Assembly (NCBI GenBank): GCA_013146195.2
Contig: CM028378.1
Span: forward strand, 12,135,828 to 12,199,827
Source: Codonopsis lanceolata
Lineage: Eukaryota > Streptophyta > Magnoliopsida > Asterales > Campanulaceae
Direction of reading: 5' to 3'
Length of the DNA stretch: 64,000 bases
Made by a program: the position numbers and the translations under genes. Positions 45,606 through 56,312 of this stretch are shown here, piece by piece. Positions within the stretch are counted from its first letter, which is position 1. The number at the start of each line of letters is the position of its first letter. The notes beneath the pieces are model-generated. The model worked only from the letters and a program-made list of their open reading frames with translations. It had not been told where the DNA came from and made no database searches.

Positions 45606-47907
45606 TCAGTTGTGTCCTACTTTTTGACATCTATTGCATTTTTGTCTTTTATGCTGCTCTCCAATTGAAGGGATTTTGTTCGTCCTACGACGACCGACTC
45701 GTAGTCGAACTAAAGGTGGCAAGATAGTCATTTCTTTGAGTGAATGTGGAATTTCTCAATCATCTTCATTGGCAACAGGGCAGATGTTTTCATCATATGC
45801 CAATCTCCAACAATCTGCTGTATATAATGGTGAGCACAATCAATGCACTGAAAAATTTCTCCTATTTGCAACTGCAACTATATGCTTGCATGACACGTGT
45901 TCCAACTGAAACTTACCGCAACTGCAAGCATTAGTACCAAAGTCTACTATGTAATGCTTAGGACCGCTCCTCACCACATATTTTGATTGATCAAAGTGTT
46001 CAATCACTGTAAAATTCTTCGCATGCTCAATGGCTTGGCTTAATTTTGTTTCCATCACAGGCGTTAAATAGGATGTACATGCTTGGGCTACCTCACGCCT
46101 ATCACAAAACCATTTTTGCAATGTTTTCCCAATACTTTGAAGCAAGGGAATTATAGGAGTCTGTCGGGCGTCCTTGAAAATGGAGTTGAGAGACTCTACA
46201 TTGTTTGAAGTCATTATATTGTAACGGTTACTTTTGCAATGAGATCTGGCCCATGTTTCAAAACTGGTTCCGCTAAGATATTCCCAACCCTTCTCATTAG
46301 TTTTTTCAATTTGAGAGATATGCTTGTTGAACTCTTCTATCGTATATGCCTCTGCCGCCTTTATAAAAAGAGCAAATGTCCCATGTTTTCGAGTTACTGT
46401 CTTTAAATTTCCCTTTATGTGGTAGATACAATGCGCATGATGTATATTTTGAAAAACATCTTTCACTGCAGTAATAATGCTCCTATGACAGTCAGAAATG
46501 ATCACAAGTCTTTCATTGTCACCTGTTATTGCTTTCAACTTCATAAAAAACCAAGTCCATGCATTATCATTCTCAGAATCAACTATAGCCCACGCAAGAG
46601 GATATATCTGCATATTTCCATCCTGACAAGTTGCAATAATCAATATGCCTCTATATCTTGCAGTTAAAAATGTTCCATCCACAATGATTACCGGACGCAT
46701 TGCAACGTGAAATCCGATAACGCAAGCCCCATACGCCAAAAAAAGTACTTGAATAAGTTTTCACTATCTAGCTCTAAATAGTAGACTGTCGATGGATTAG
46801 CCAATTGCAAATTATGAGCATATGCACCTAGCTTTCTGTAACTATCCTCAGCTGAGCCCCTTAGGTGTGTTAAGGCAGCTTCTCTACACATCCTGACTTT
46901 TTGATAGTTTAGATTAACACCAAAATCTCGAGTAATCTTACCAATGATGTCCTTCGGTCGAAACACTTGTCTGTCCGCCAACTCTGTCGAGATATGTACT
47001 CCAATAACTCTCAATGTTGCTTGTCTATGATCAGTCATGCACATGTTATGGGGGCAAGTATGTTCAGCTGTATATTTTTGGATCTGAAAAAAATCACTTT
47101 CTAAGTACTTTGTTACTCGCAAACGCCATTTGCAATTATCACAGCACAAACTAATGTGTACACAGTTTGGTTGGATTTGGTTGTTTTGAACTCAAACTTA
47201 TTAGTCAATGCAACTAAGTACACAACATCCTGAAGCTCTCTCTTGTTATTGAATACCTGGCCAACCTTCAAATCAATATCTTCTGGTAACACTCGCGATG
47301 TACTTACAACTGAAGAATTCAATAAATGCTCTCTCGTGAAGTAATTGTCTTCATCTCGGTTGCTTTGACTGAACCTATCAAATCTCTGTCTTGGGGGTGT
47401 AGAGTGATCATTAGTTGCACCTCATCTTCTAATTATGTCATTTCCTTCATTGTTTTCTTCTACTTCTTCTTCAGCTTCAGCTTCATCTTTTTCTTCTCCA
47501 TTATTTTCCTCTTCAACATTGATTTCGACATACTTCATGTCACAGCCAAATTGATTATTCTCTTTCCAGTTCCCTTCACAATTTTCTTTCTGAGTTATAC
47601 AAATAGGAGTAATCATGCCTACTTGGTTAAGATTACGGACCCATTCAACTTCTTCATTTGAACTAATTTGGACATAAACTTATACACTCTGTCCTACTAG
47701 TGGTGGAGTAAGAAATCCTAACTTTATATCATCAACTTGGCAAAGGTTTCTTACTGACGCATACAACTCTTTACATGAAGTTGAATTACTGATCGCAATT
47801 CCTTTTGCCTTATGGTCGCCAATAAATTTCCACTTTGATCCTCTGATGTTCTCGTTGTCAACAAAATGTCCAAAATAAAAAACAGTGACCCAAACACTTG
47901 AAGCCAT
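45606..47907 (-). pseudogene. mudrA-like MULE transposase, decayed
   Basis: Minus strand. The N-terminal region starts MASSVWVTVFYFGHFVDN (47907) and an acidic stretch follows at about 47430-47520. Then come a MuDR-type DNA-binding region (DIDLKVGQVFNNKRELQDVV, CCDNCKWRLRVTK) and the DDE core (RPVIIVDGTFLTARYRG, VIISDCHRSIITAV, HCIYHIKGNLK). A SWIM zinc finger (CSCGKFQLEHVSCKHIVAVA) and a C-terminal zinc knuckle (CNRCQKVGHN) complete it. The order is that of plant MULE transposases. Defects are in-frame stops at about 47680 and 47422, a frame change near 47140, another at a T-run near 46740, and shifts after 45840. It would catalyse cut-and-paste transposition if intact. Palindrome clusters and a minisatellite lie on both sides. 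Confidence 0.9.
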
Positions 47908-48126
47908 ACCTGAAAAACAATCGAAAAGAAAATTTCATCAAATATGAGGTTGAATATATATCATACAAAATGTGATTCATTAGGTAAAAATTGACATGAC
48001 AAAAATAGGCATGGTTGGTAAAAAAAGTCAAGGTAGATCAAAAAAGCCATGTTAGATAAAAAAAACCATGGTAGATTAAAAAAGTCATGTTAGATCAAAA
48101 TAAATCATGGTAGAGCAAAATAATAA

Positions 48127-48133
<7 letters not shown>

Positions 48134-48203
<70 letters not shown>
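48134..48203. repeat. (TA)n microsatellite
   Basis: About 35 uninterrupted TA units within the first gap of the minisatellite. It creates spurious Tyr-Ile open frames on both strands. Confidence 0.95.
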
Positions 48204-48204
<1 letters not shown>

Positions 48205-48907
48205 CAACCATTTTCCCGCCCAAATGTTTTCCATAAATGTAAACACAAATATGCATTGGAAGTTGAAACACTTTGTTTTATTACATTTTTCTTAATTTTT
48301 ACACTAAACATTTAATTAACATGACATTGGAAATTGAAACACTTTGTTTTGTTACATTTCCTATATATAATGACAAATGTAATTAGCACATCCATATATA
48401 GAAAGATCCCTTCAAAATGCACTTACCAAAAATAGGAAGATATATATAAAGAAAAATGTAATTTGTTTATCTCAAGATTGCTAGATAACCACCGTAACTA
48501 ATTACAAAATAAGGATTATATTTATATATGAACACATATACAAGTATTGATAAGTAAATTAAAAAAAACATAAATAGCTATTAAGAAATTAAATACCATC
48601 AATCTAAGAGGCAATGCATTTTCTCTTTTTACCAATATGCATGGGAAACAAGACTAACAATTTAAAAACTTATTATATTATAAGATCTTCCTATATTGAT
48701 ATTAATTTACTTGTGAGTTTTGTTAAGACAAATTCTATCAATAGAAGCTAAAGAACAAGTACATAGTGAAATATAATTTGATGAACAATTATAGATCCTT
48801 AAAGTCTAACATGTCTAATTTTATACTCAACAAACATTACTTACTCAGCCATAAATGTTATGTGACCACTTTTGTTGCGTATAACCAAGTAATTTCACAA
48901 GCAAAAT
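48204..48907. other. AT-rich filler, no gene
   Basis: Two short direct repeats (TTGGAARTTGAAACACTTTG at about 48257 and 48327) are the only structure seen. Confidence 0.35.
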
Positions 48908-48916
48908 TAGTAGCAT

Positions 48917-49324
48917 TAACCAATGAGCTCTAGCTCAACTGGTATTGCCCACTTCTCATAACGGAGATGTCGGGTGTTCAAGTCTCACTAGAGACACCCT
49001 GGACTTTACAACTTTCAATAGAAAGGTCGGGTATTCAAGCCTCTTCAAAGGCAACGTTGTTGTTCAAGCCTTACCCAAGGGCCCCATTTAGCTGCTCGCT
49101 TATCTTAACGGAGAGGTCAAGTGTTCAAGCCCCACCAAAAGCACCCTGGTGCATCACTACTCTCAACCGAGAGGTCGGGTGTTTAAAGCCTCACTAGAGG
49201 CACCATTTGTTCTAGCCACACTAAAGACATCATATATCTATAATTGTAGCTTTTCAACACATTAAAATATTAAAAAGTAAGGGTTGAAGTAAGGTCTATG
49301 TCCCCTCCAACCTTTTAAAAAAAG
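48917..49324 (+). mobile_element. tRNA-derived SINE with multiplied B-box modules
   Basis: The A box TAGCTCAACTGG is at 48931-48942 and the B box GGGTGTTCAAGTC at 48972-48984, at tRNA-like spacing. B-box-like modules recur at 49029-49041, 49121-49131 and 49178-49190, each preceded by GAGAGGTC-like text. The 3' end is CCTTTTAAAAAAAG. A perfect 9-bp target duplication TAGTAGCAT flanks it (48908-48916, 49325-49333). Pol III would transcribe such an element; mobility depends on LINE proteins. Confidence 0.7.
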
Positions 49325-49837
49325 TAGTAGCATCAGTTATGGCATGTTGGATGAGTGTACTTTTAAAGATCAATATGATCCTGGTGAGAGGTGACAACAT
49401 CATTATTATCGGATTCCATTTTCGCTCATTGACATTGTAGAGAAGTGAGGATGAATATGAGCAAGTAAATCGTAGTCTAATTGCTCTGGAAACATTTACA
49501 ATGACTCTAGAGGAGTGTGATTATGTGTATGGGCAAGTAGTCGAGTATCATACTCTGTGAAATGTACAATGAATTGAGAGCAATCATAGTTTATTGAATT
49601 GAGCTTAAATATTTGTATATATAGTTGTAATAATTAAGTACATATATTATCAGTGTCACCTCATTTGGGTGACACTATTAATGAAATAGTTTTTGAGTCG
49701 GGGATATTTTGGTCATTTCGGGGGAGAGATGACCATAGGAAGTATGTAATTTGAGTTGTTTTTCTTTGATTTATCGTCATTTGAATTTGTTGTGCAATTT
49801 TTATTATCTAACAAATATATATTCGTTTAAAGATGTA

Positions 49838-49842
<5 letters not shown>

Positions 49843-49918
<76 letters not shown>
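49843..49918. repeat. (TA)n microsatellite
   Basis: About 37 TA units. Flanking sequence 49334-49840 and 49919-50345 is AT-rich without a recognisable gene. Confidence 0.95.
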
Positions 49919-49920
<2 letters not shown>

Positions 49921-50342
49921 TTCATGTAATAAGCAATAATTAAATTCACTTATATTTTTATCCTTACATTTTGATTATGTGTTTAATTTTCATAACACAC
50001 TAACTAAAAGATAAAAAAAATTATATTAATATTGATTAATACAGATTACATGCATTTTGTTATGTTATAGATAGTAGTAGTAATTGTACATATTTAATCA
50101 TAGTGATCGTAGTAGTAACCGCACATATTTAATGACAAATGTTGAATTTAAATTTTTTTTCTAAAATTTATTAAATATTTTATTTATTTATTGTATTCTC
50201 TATTAATAATTTTACCTTTTCTTAATCGATGTGTTATAATAATTTCAGTTATGTGCATCGAACTCACAATATTTACGTTACAATTATTTGTTTATTTTAT
50301 TTATTATCGTTAAAGTTTTTAATCATTATATTAGTTTTACAA

Positions 50343-50348
<6 letters not shown>

Positions 50349-50413
<65 letters not shown>
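50349..50413. repeat. (TA)n microsatellite
   Basis: About 32 TA units, 85 bp upstream of the Helitron hairpin. Confidence 0.95.
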
Positions 50414-50415
<2 letters not shown>

Positions 50416-50527
50416 ACAGTTCTCTTTAATTTATTCTTTTAATTTTGTTTTTTCACTTCATGTTGCTTATGTATAATTTGATTAAAAATATACATGACGT
50501 GCGTTTAACGCACGTGTGTAAAGCTAG
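50414..50527 (+). mobile_element. Helitron 3' terminus inserted in the minisatellite
   Basis: The hairpin CGTGCGTttaACGCACG is at 50498-50514, then TGTGTAAAGCTAG (CTAG 50524-50527), then T and the resumed minisatellite (GGTAGATAAAAA). It is homologous to 30895-31002. The 3' junction is sharp. The 5' end is not resolved and may be as far as 48126. Confidence 0.65.
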
Positions 50528-51185
50528 TGGTAGATAAAAAAAAAAGTCATGGTAGATAAAAAACAATAATGGTTGATCAAAAAAAGTCATGGTTGATCAA
50601 AATGAGTCATGGTAGATCAAAAAATGTCACGGTAGATAAAAAAAGTTCATGGTAGATCAAAAAAGGTCATGGTAGATCAAAAAAACCCATGATAGATTAA
50701 AAAATATCAAGGTAGATAAAAAAAGACAACGTAGATAAAAAAAATCATGGTAGATTAAAAAAAAGAGATGGTAGATAAAAAAACATGGTAGATCAAAACA
50801 AGGCATTGTATATTAAAAAAAGTCATGGTAGAGCAAAAAAAGTCATGATAGATAAAAAAAAAGTCATGGTAGATCAAAAAAAGTCGTGGTAGATAAAAAA
50901 AAATGTCATGGTAGAGCAAAAAAAGTAATGGTAAATTAAAAAAAGTCACGGTAGAGCAAAAAAAATCATGATAGATAAAAAAAAACCATGGTAGATAAAA
51001 AAAAACCATGGTAGAGGTGTAGAGCAAAAAAAGTCATGGTAGATCAAAAAAAGTCATGGTAGATAAAAAAAATCATGGTAGATAAAAAAACCATGGTAGA
51101 TTAAAAAAGTCGTGGTATATCAAAAAAAAGTCATGATAGAGCAAAAAAAGTCATGGTAGAGCAAAAAAAACTATGGTAGATTGAT

Positions 51186-52448
51186 TGATGTATTTTATAC
51201 GTCGATTTCAGGTACTTTTATGACTTAAATTGAGCGGTTCCACGAGGCTTTTGCCTACTGATATGTGTTTTTCAGTGATTTTATGAGTTTCAAGATTTTA
51301 GGTGAAATTATATGAATTATGAGGCTTTTTGGTGAAAATTCCAATAAGGGGCCAAAGTGTAAATTGAAGATTTATCGGCAGAGGTGAAGGCTGGATACCT
51401 TGCGGCCGCAAGGTGTTTCTTACCTTGCCTCCGCAAGGTAGGCAGAGAGTTTAGAATTCAAGCCCCGGTATAATGAAGACCCTTGCGGACGCAAGGGTGT
51501 AATGACCTTGCGGCCGCAAGGTGGTCAGAATGTGTTTTTGATGGTGTTCAAGCCAGACTGAAATTCCTAAACCCCCTACAACTCCATGGTATAAATAAAG
51601 GACGGTAGCCAGAGTTCAAGGACGTCCAAGAAGTAGTTTTTCATAGTTCTAGCTTAGGATTTAGAGTGTATAACATAATTAGTTGTTGTAATTACAAGTA
51701 TTGAAGATCGATTCATGTATTCAATCATCTCCATGTGCTGTTCATCTTCAAGGATGAACTAAACACCCATTAATCTAGGAGTTGAGAGGTAACTTGTATC
51801 GAATCTATGCTTTAATTATATTTTTATTCATTCAATTCTTGTTGATTGTGGTGATTATTAATCTCTCTATTATTTCACTTTGAACAAATGAATGTAATCG
51901 TGAATAATAAAGGCCTATAGGTGCAGATAACTGCATGATCAATGTGCATATGTCGTACACTGGCTCATCACCATAATAAATTGAACCTATCGATGCATGA
52001 GAGTGATAAGTTAGGGTCAGGTTCTATATATGACACAAGTGACAGTTAGATCATATGTTCTTGTGTCTAGGATATATAATAGATGAATTATTTGGAAATG
52101 GAGACTGAACGGTAATTCGACAGGCTATATCTATATTTTGTGAACGAACCCAAGAAATTGAATGATACTTTATCAAAATCAAGCCATAGAGGAGATACAA
52201 GTGAAACCCTAATCCTAGATTTCCCTCCACCATAAGATCTTCATAATCTGTAATTGTTGTTAAATTAGTTAACCTTAGAATAATAATTAGTTAGAATAAA
52301 ATCAATATAAAAACCCCCTTAGTTTAATAATTTGCTACCGATAATCGTGCTATCCGTGATCTTCTTGTCTCTGTGGTTCGACCCTTGCTTCCCAAAACTA
52401 TTCTACAATAGTCTTGTCTACTTGCAAGGAAATAATTATAATAAGACA
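51186..52448 (+). mobile_element. solo LTR inserted in the minisatellite
   Basis: TGATGTATTTTATACGTCG ... TTATAATAAGACA, 1263 bp, between TTGAT and TCGAT (4 of 5 TSD match). The minisatellite resumes immediately on each side. U5-like CTCTGTGGTTCGACCCTTGC near the end fits a Ty3/gypsy LTR. There is no internal region or primer site. Confidence 0.8.
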
Positions 52449-53314
52449 TCGATTATAGATAAAAAAAAGTCATGGTAGATAAAAAAAGTTATGGTAGAGC
52501 AAAAAAAGTCATGGTAGATAAAAAAAATCATGGTAGAGAAAAAAAAGTAATGGTAGATAAAAAAAAGTCATGGTAGAGTAAAAAAAATCATGATGGATAA
52601 AAAAAAGTCATGGTAGATCAAAAAAAACTATGGTAAATAAAAAAAAATCATGGTAGAGCAAAAAAAGTTATGGTAGATAAAAAAAGTCATGATAGATAAA
52701 AAAATCCATGGTAGATAAAAAAAACCATGGTAGATCAAAAAAAGCCATGATAGAGCAAAATAAGTCATGGTAGATAAAAAATAGTCATGGTATAGCAAAA
52801 AAAATCATGATAGATTAAAAAAAGTCATGGTAGATCAAAAAAAGTCATAGTATATCAAAAAATGTCATGGTAGAGCAAAAAAAGTCATGGTAGATTAAAA
52901 AAAATCATGGTTGAGCAAAAAAAGTCATGATAGATAAAAAAAAACTATGGTAGAAAAAAAACCATGATAGAGCAAAAAAACATGATAGATAAAAAAAATC
53001 ATGGTAGATCAAAAATAGTTATGGTAGATCAAAAAAAGTCATGATAGATCAAAAAAAGTCATAGTAGAGCAAAAAAAGTAATGGTAGATAAAAAAAAGTC
53101 ATGGTAGAGCAAAAAAAGTCATGGTAGATTAAAAACAGTCATGGTAGATAAAAAACAGTCATGGTAGAGCAAAAAAAGTCATGGTAGATAAAAAAAGTCA
53201 TGATAGATAAAAAAAAGTCATGGTAGATAAAAAAAAACCATGATAGAGCGAAAAAAGTCATGGTAGATAAAAAAAACCATGGTAGAACAAAAAAAAATCA
53301 TGATAGATCAAAAC

Positions 53315-53468
53315 GTTCGACTATAGTACCCGAACATTTTGATCCCTGTTCGGCCATGTGACCCGAACTTTCATACAAACTATAAATTTCAAGGAGAATT
53401 TTATTATCAGAAAATGTCGGTTACCTAAATCGAACAGTTATAAATTGTTCGGTCCAGATAACCGAAAC
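53315..53468. repeat. cluster of four 21-22-bp GTTCGG-type palindromes
   Basis: Starts at 53315 (GTTCGA...CCGAAC), 53348 (perfect half-sites), 53415 (TGTCGG...TCGAAC) and 53447 (GTTCGG...CCGAAAC, one base longer). Steps are 33, 67 and 32 bp, so the 33-bp grid is kept with one slot empty. It borders the minisatellite directly. Confidence 0.9.
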
Positions 53469-53479
53469 ATTGTTAACCA

Positions 53480-56294
53480 CACTGTTGTTGATGTTTGCAG
53501 CGAATTTCATAAAAATTATAAATAATTGAACTTTCATAAATATAGTAAATTTTATACATTGCATATAACAACAAAACTAAATAATATGTTCACCGAACAT
53601 AATCTGAAGAAACAAAAATTTTCATATCAACAAAAAAATTAACCACAATGATTGATTTGTCGATCGGTGAAATGATGGAATGAATTCAAGAATCAAGACG
53701 CGTTGCAGTAGAGGGGAAGAATAATGCGCAAGAAGAAGAATACGATGGAATGAATTGCTTGCAGTAAAGAGGAATGATGGAATGAACGGGCTGTTAAACT
53801 AAAGAATAAAAATATGATGAAGAATACATATTTTTTACGTTCTTGTTGGATTTAAGGATATTATAGATATTTTACAAAATAGTTGTTTAAGTTAACTTTA
53901 TAAGACAAAAGGGTGTTATAGATAATTCATCACAAAAAGAGTTATATAAGTTAGTTTTTTTATAATTGGATTAGATTTATTTTTTTAGAAAGTTGAGGAG
54001 GTCATTAATAAATTATCCCCATGAACGTAGGACTCCTTTAACAGCCTGTTGGATGAAACGAAAAGTTGAAGTAGGGCTCCTTTAATCACAATATTTGAAG
54101 TTGGAAGGAGCGCTGCTGGGGCAACCCGAACTCCACAGGTTCGTTGCCTCTTTGCCAAATCCGTGGATACATTTAATCGTATTTTCTGCCAAATCTATCT
54201 GTTAGATTTAACTTTGTTATGCTTCGACATGAACCTCGATAATGATGTCATGTACTAAGTTAATTTTTTTTAGCCGGAAGCCCTAATCATCTCAATTTGG
54301 TCACTAGGTTGTCAATCGGTTCCTATTAAAAGTGATGATGCAGTTGCTGGCGAGACTGTCATCCAGTTTCTGATTCGTACTTTGCTTACTATTTTCATTT
54401 GTTTTAAAACAATGTCTAGCATAAGAAAAGTTATGAAAGGGGACGATTTTTTTAATGCTTACTATTTTCATTGTTCCGACCAAACAGTCCACCTTAGTTT
54501 TTTTGTTATCTTTCAAAAAAATTATGATCATCTCTGTAACATTTCAACTTTAATATTAACTTATTGGTTATGACCAAAACTTTAATGCTAGTTATATATT
54601 CCTTCATAATGAGATTTAAAATTCAAACTTTTGACTCTTTGGTGGAACGGAGGGAGTATTTATTTTTTTCTTTTTGGTGTTGATTGTTTTGGTTGTAGGA
54701 AACAGTGTGTGATTTTGATATAAGAAACATATCTTCTGAAATTTGAGCCACTGCTATTTGAACATATAACTTTCATTGAAGACTGCAAATACATGTCCTT
54801 GCTTTCTGAATTGTCACAGAAAAATGTACCCAATATTATAATGGGAAATGTAGTAGCATCACTGATCACACCGGCAGAATTTTTGAAAGCTCAGTTTTTG
54901 CAACTGTGTATACGTGGGCCACTGTTCAGGTCCTCAGGAGGCTTCAAAGATGTGCCTTTGAAGTTTTTGTTCTTGAGGTTAGAAATTAAAAATGTACCTA
55001 ATTTTGCTACGCATGCCTTGGACTTGGTTCTAAAATATCCAACCTTTGCATGACCCTATGAAGCCAACATGCCAAAGGAGGTAGAAAGGAGGAGCTACAA
55101 ACTTTGTACTAGCTACTGGGCAGGGTAACACGAGACTACGAGAGAGAACCATCAAAATGTAGAATTTCGCGGAGGCCAGTTTCTGGAAAACTTTGTCTAA
55201 TTGTAGAGAATAGAGATGTTGAATTGGTGTCACTTTCGAGATTCAGGATACCCTCATCGTTCCGTGGATTCTTTCACAAAATACTTCTGATTATGTTAAG
55301 GGATCCAAAGATTGATGAAGATTGAAATAGATTTTGCCTGCCCTGGCTGCTACTGCTCCCTACACTGCTGCCTGTTCTGCCGTGCTCTACGGCTCTACCA
55401 TGTTGGAAGATAACTGTCCATGTGGTATGGCTGTTGTTGCACGCACTCTATCTTTTGGCCTTTCTATTTAGGCTTGGGAGATATCCTGAATTTTCGCCTA
55501 TAAATTGCTGCTCTGACCAACAGTGTTATGGATTATATGGAATCATCAAGAATTTTCTACACAGTATAGATGAAGTTTCAGATGGATAAATTTTTCTCAG
55601 TGCAGCCAACAACAAAAAAACAGGAGAAAGTTTTATTCCTTGATTACATATTGACAAATACATGTTGAATTTGGTAGCTTTAGAGGTGGCTTGGAAGTAG
55701 AATGAGAAGCTGAGAGGACTTGGCTGTCTGAAGCTCTAGAGAGAGAGAGAGATGTATACTGGGGGAGAGGTTAAATATTTTTATTTGTGTGGGATATATC
55801 TGTTGCAACTTATTAGACGTTTCCCGATATCATTTCTCACGCTGATTTGTTAGAGAGAAAGATGTGTACTGGAGGGGAGGTTAAATATTGTTATTTGCGT
55901 GGGATATAGCTGTTGCAACTTGTTAGATGCTTACGGATTCGTTACTAAAGCCGTCGACCCACGAAATCTACATTGACGTCTACAATGGTTCATGAGTGAC
56001 CATATAGTTTTGAAGGTCAGAGCTGAACAAGAAAGCACTTCAAGTGGGCATCCTATTAATTTATTTAGTCTCAAGTCCTTAAGTACATCTCTATTTTGGC
56101 TCATTGTTATACATGGATTTAATTATGGCATTTATTAGATTTAAGTCTACACGTTATGCTAGAAAACCATTTTATTATTCTGTCTTCGAGCAACATATTT
56201 GTTTGTTGCATCTTGGGATAATATAACTTACTCATTGCATTTTAACTTTATGATTATGGATTTACTAAAAACTCACAACAATTTGATTAAACAC
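53480..56294. other. spacer and presumed 5' region of the DUF1644 gene
   Basis: No convincing coding gene. 54580-54658 ends as a Stowaway right half (TTTGGTGGAACGGAGGGAGTA). An open segment at 54793-55053 (MSLLSELSQKNVPN) has no recognised family. 55742-55820 and 55852-55930 are a direct repeat with 110-bp period (GATGTRTACTGG, GGTTAAATATT, GTTGCAACTTRTTAGA). The region ends with a splice acceptor (AACACAG|GTTC) 18 bp before the DUF1644 ATG, so it must contain a 5' UTR exon and intron. Confidence 0.4.
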
Positions 56295-56312
56295 AGGTTC
56301 TGAGGTTTGATA

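Larger units (their letters stand above)
47990..53314. repeat. 18-19-bp minisatellite, interrupted twice
   Basis: The unit is about AAAAAAAGTCATGGTAGAT, with variants GAGC, GATC and GATT after GGTA. Blocks lie at 47990-48125, 50528-51185 and 52449-53314, roughly 90 units in all. The gaps hold microsatellites, a SINE and a Helitron end (48126-50527), and a solo LTR (51186-52448). Open frames with repeated IYHDFF on the minus strand are artefacts of the repeat. Confidence 0.95.

Noticed and set aside
48925..48990. Possible tRNA gene
   Set aside because: A and B boxes are present but the flanks do not fold as a cloverleaf by eye. The TSD and A-rich tail show a SINE.
48105..50476. Open frames with long Tyr-Ile runs
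   Set aside because: They come from (TA)n microsatellites and are not proteins.
50755..51027. Minus-strand open frame with repeated IYHDFF/STMTFF
   Set aside because: It is translation of the 18-19-bp minisatellite; the unit drifts and the frame is open only by chance.
50528..53314. Possible CRISPR-like array
   Set aside because: Units are contiguous with no unique spacers and the context is a plant nuclear genome. It is a minisatellite.
54793..55053. 86-residue plus-strand open frame before the DUF1644 gene
   Set aside because: No family resemblance, no promoter signal, and both strands are open.
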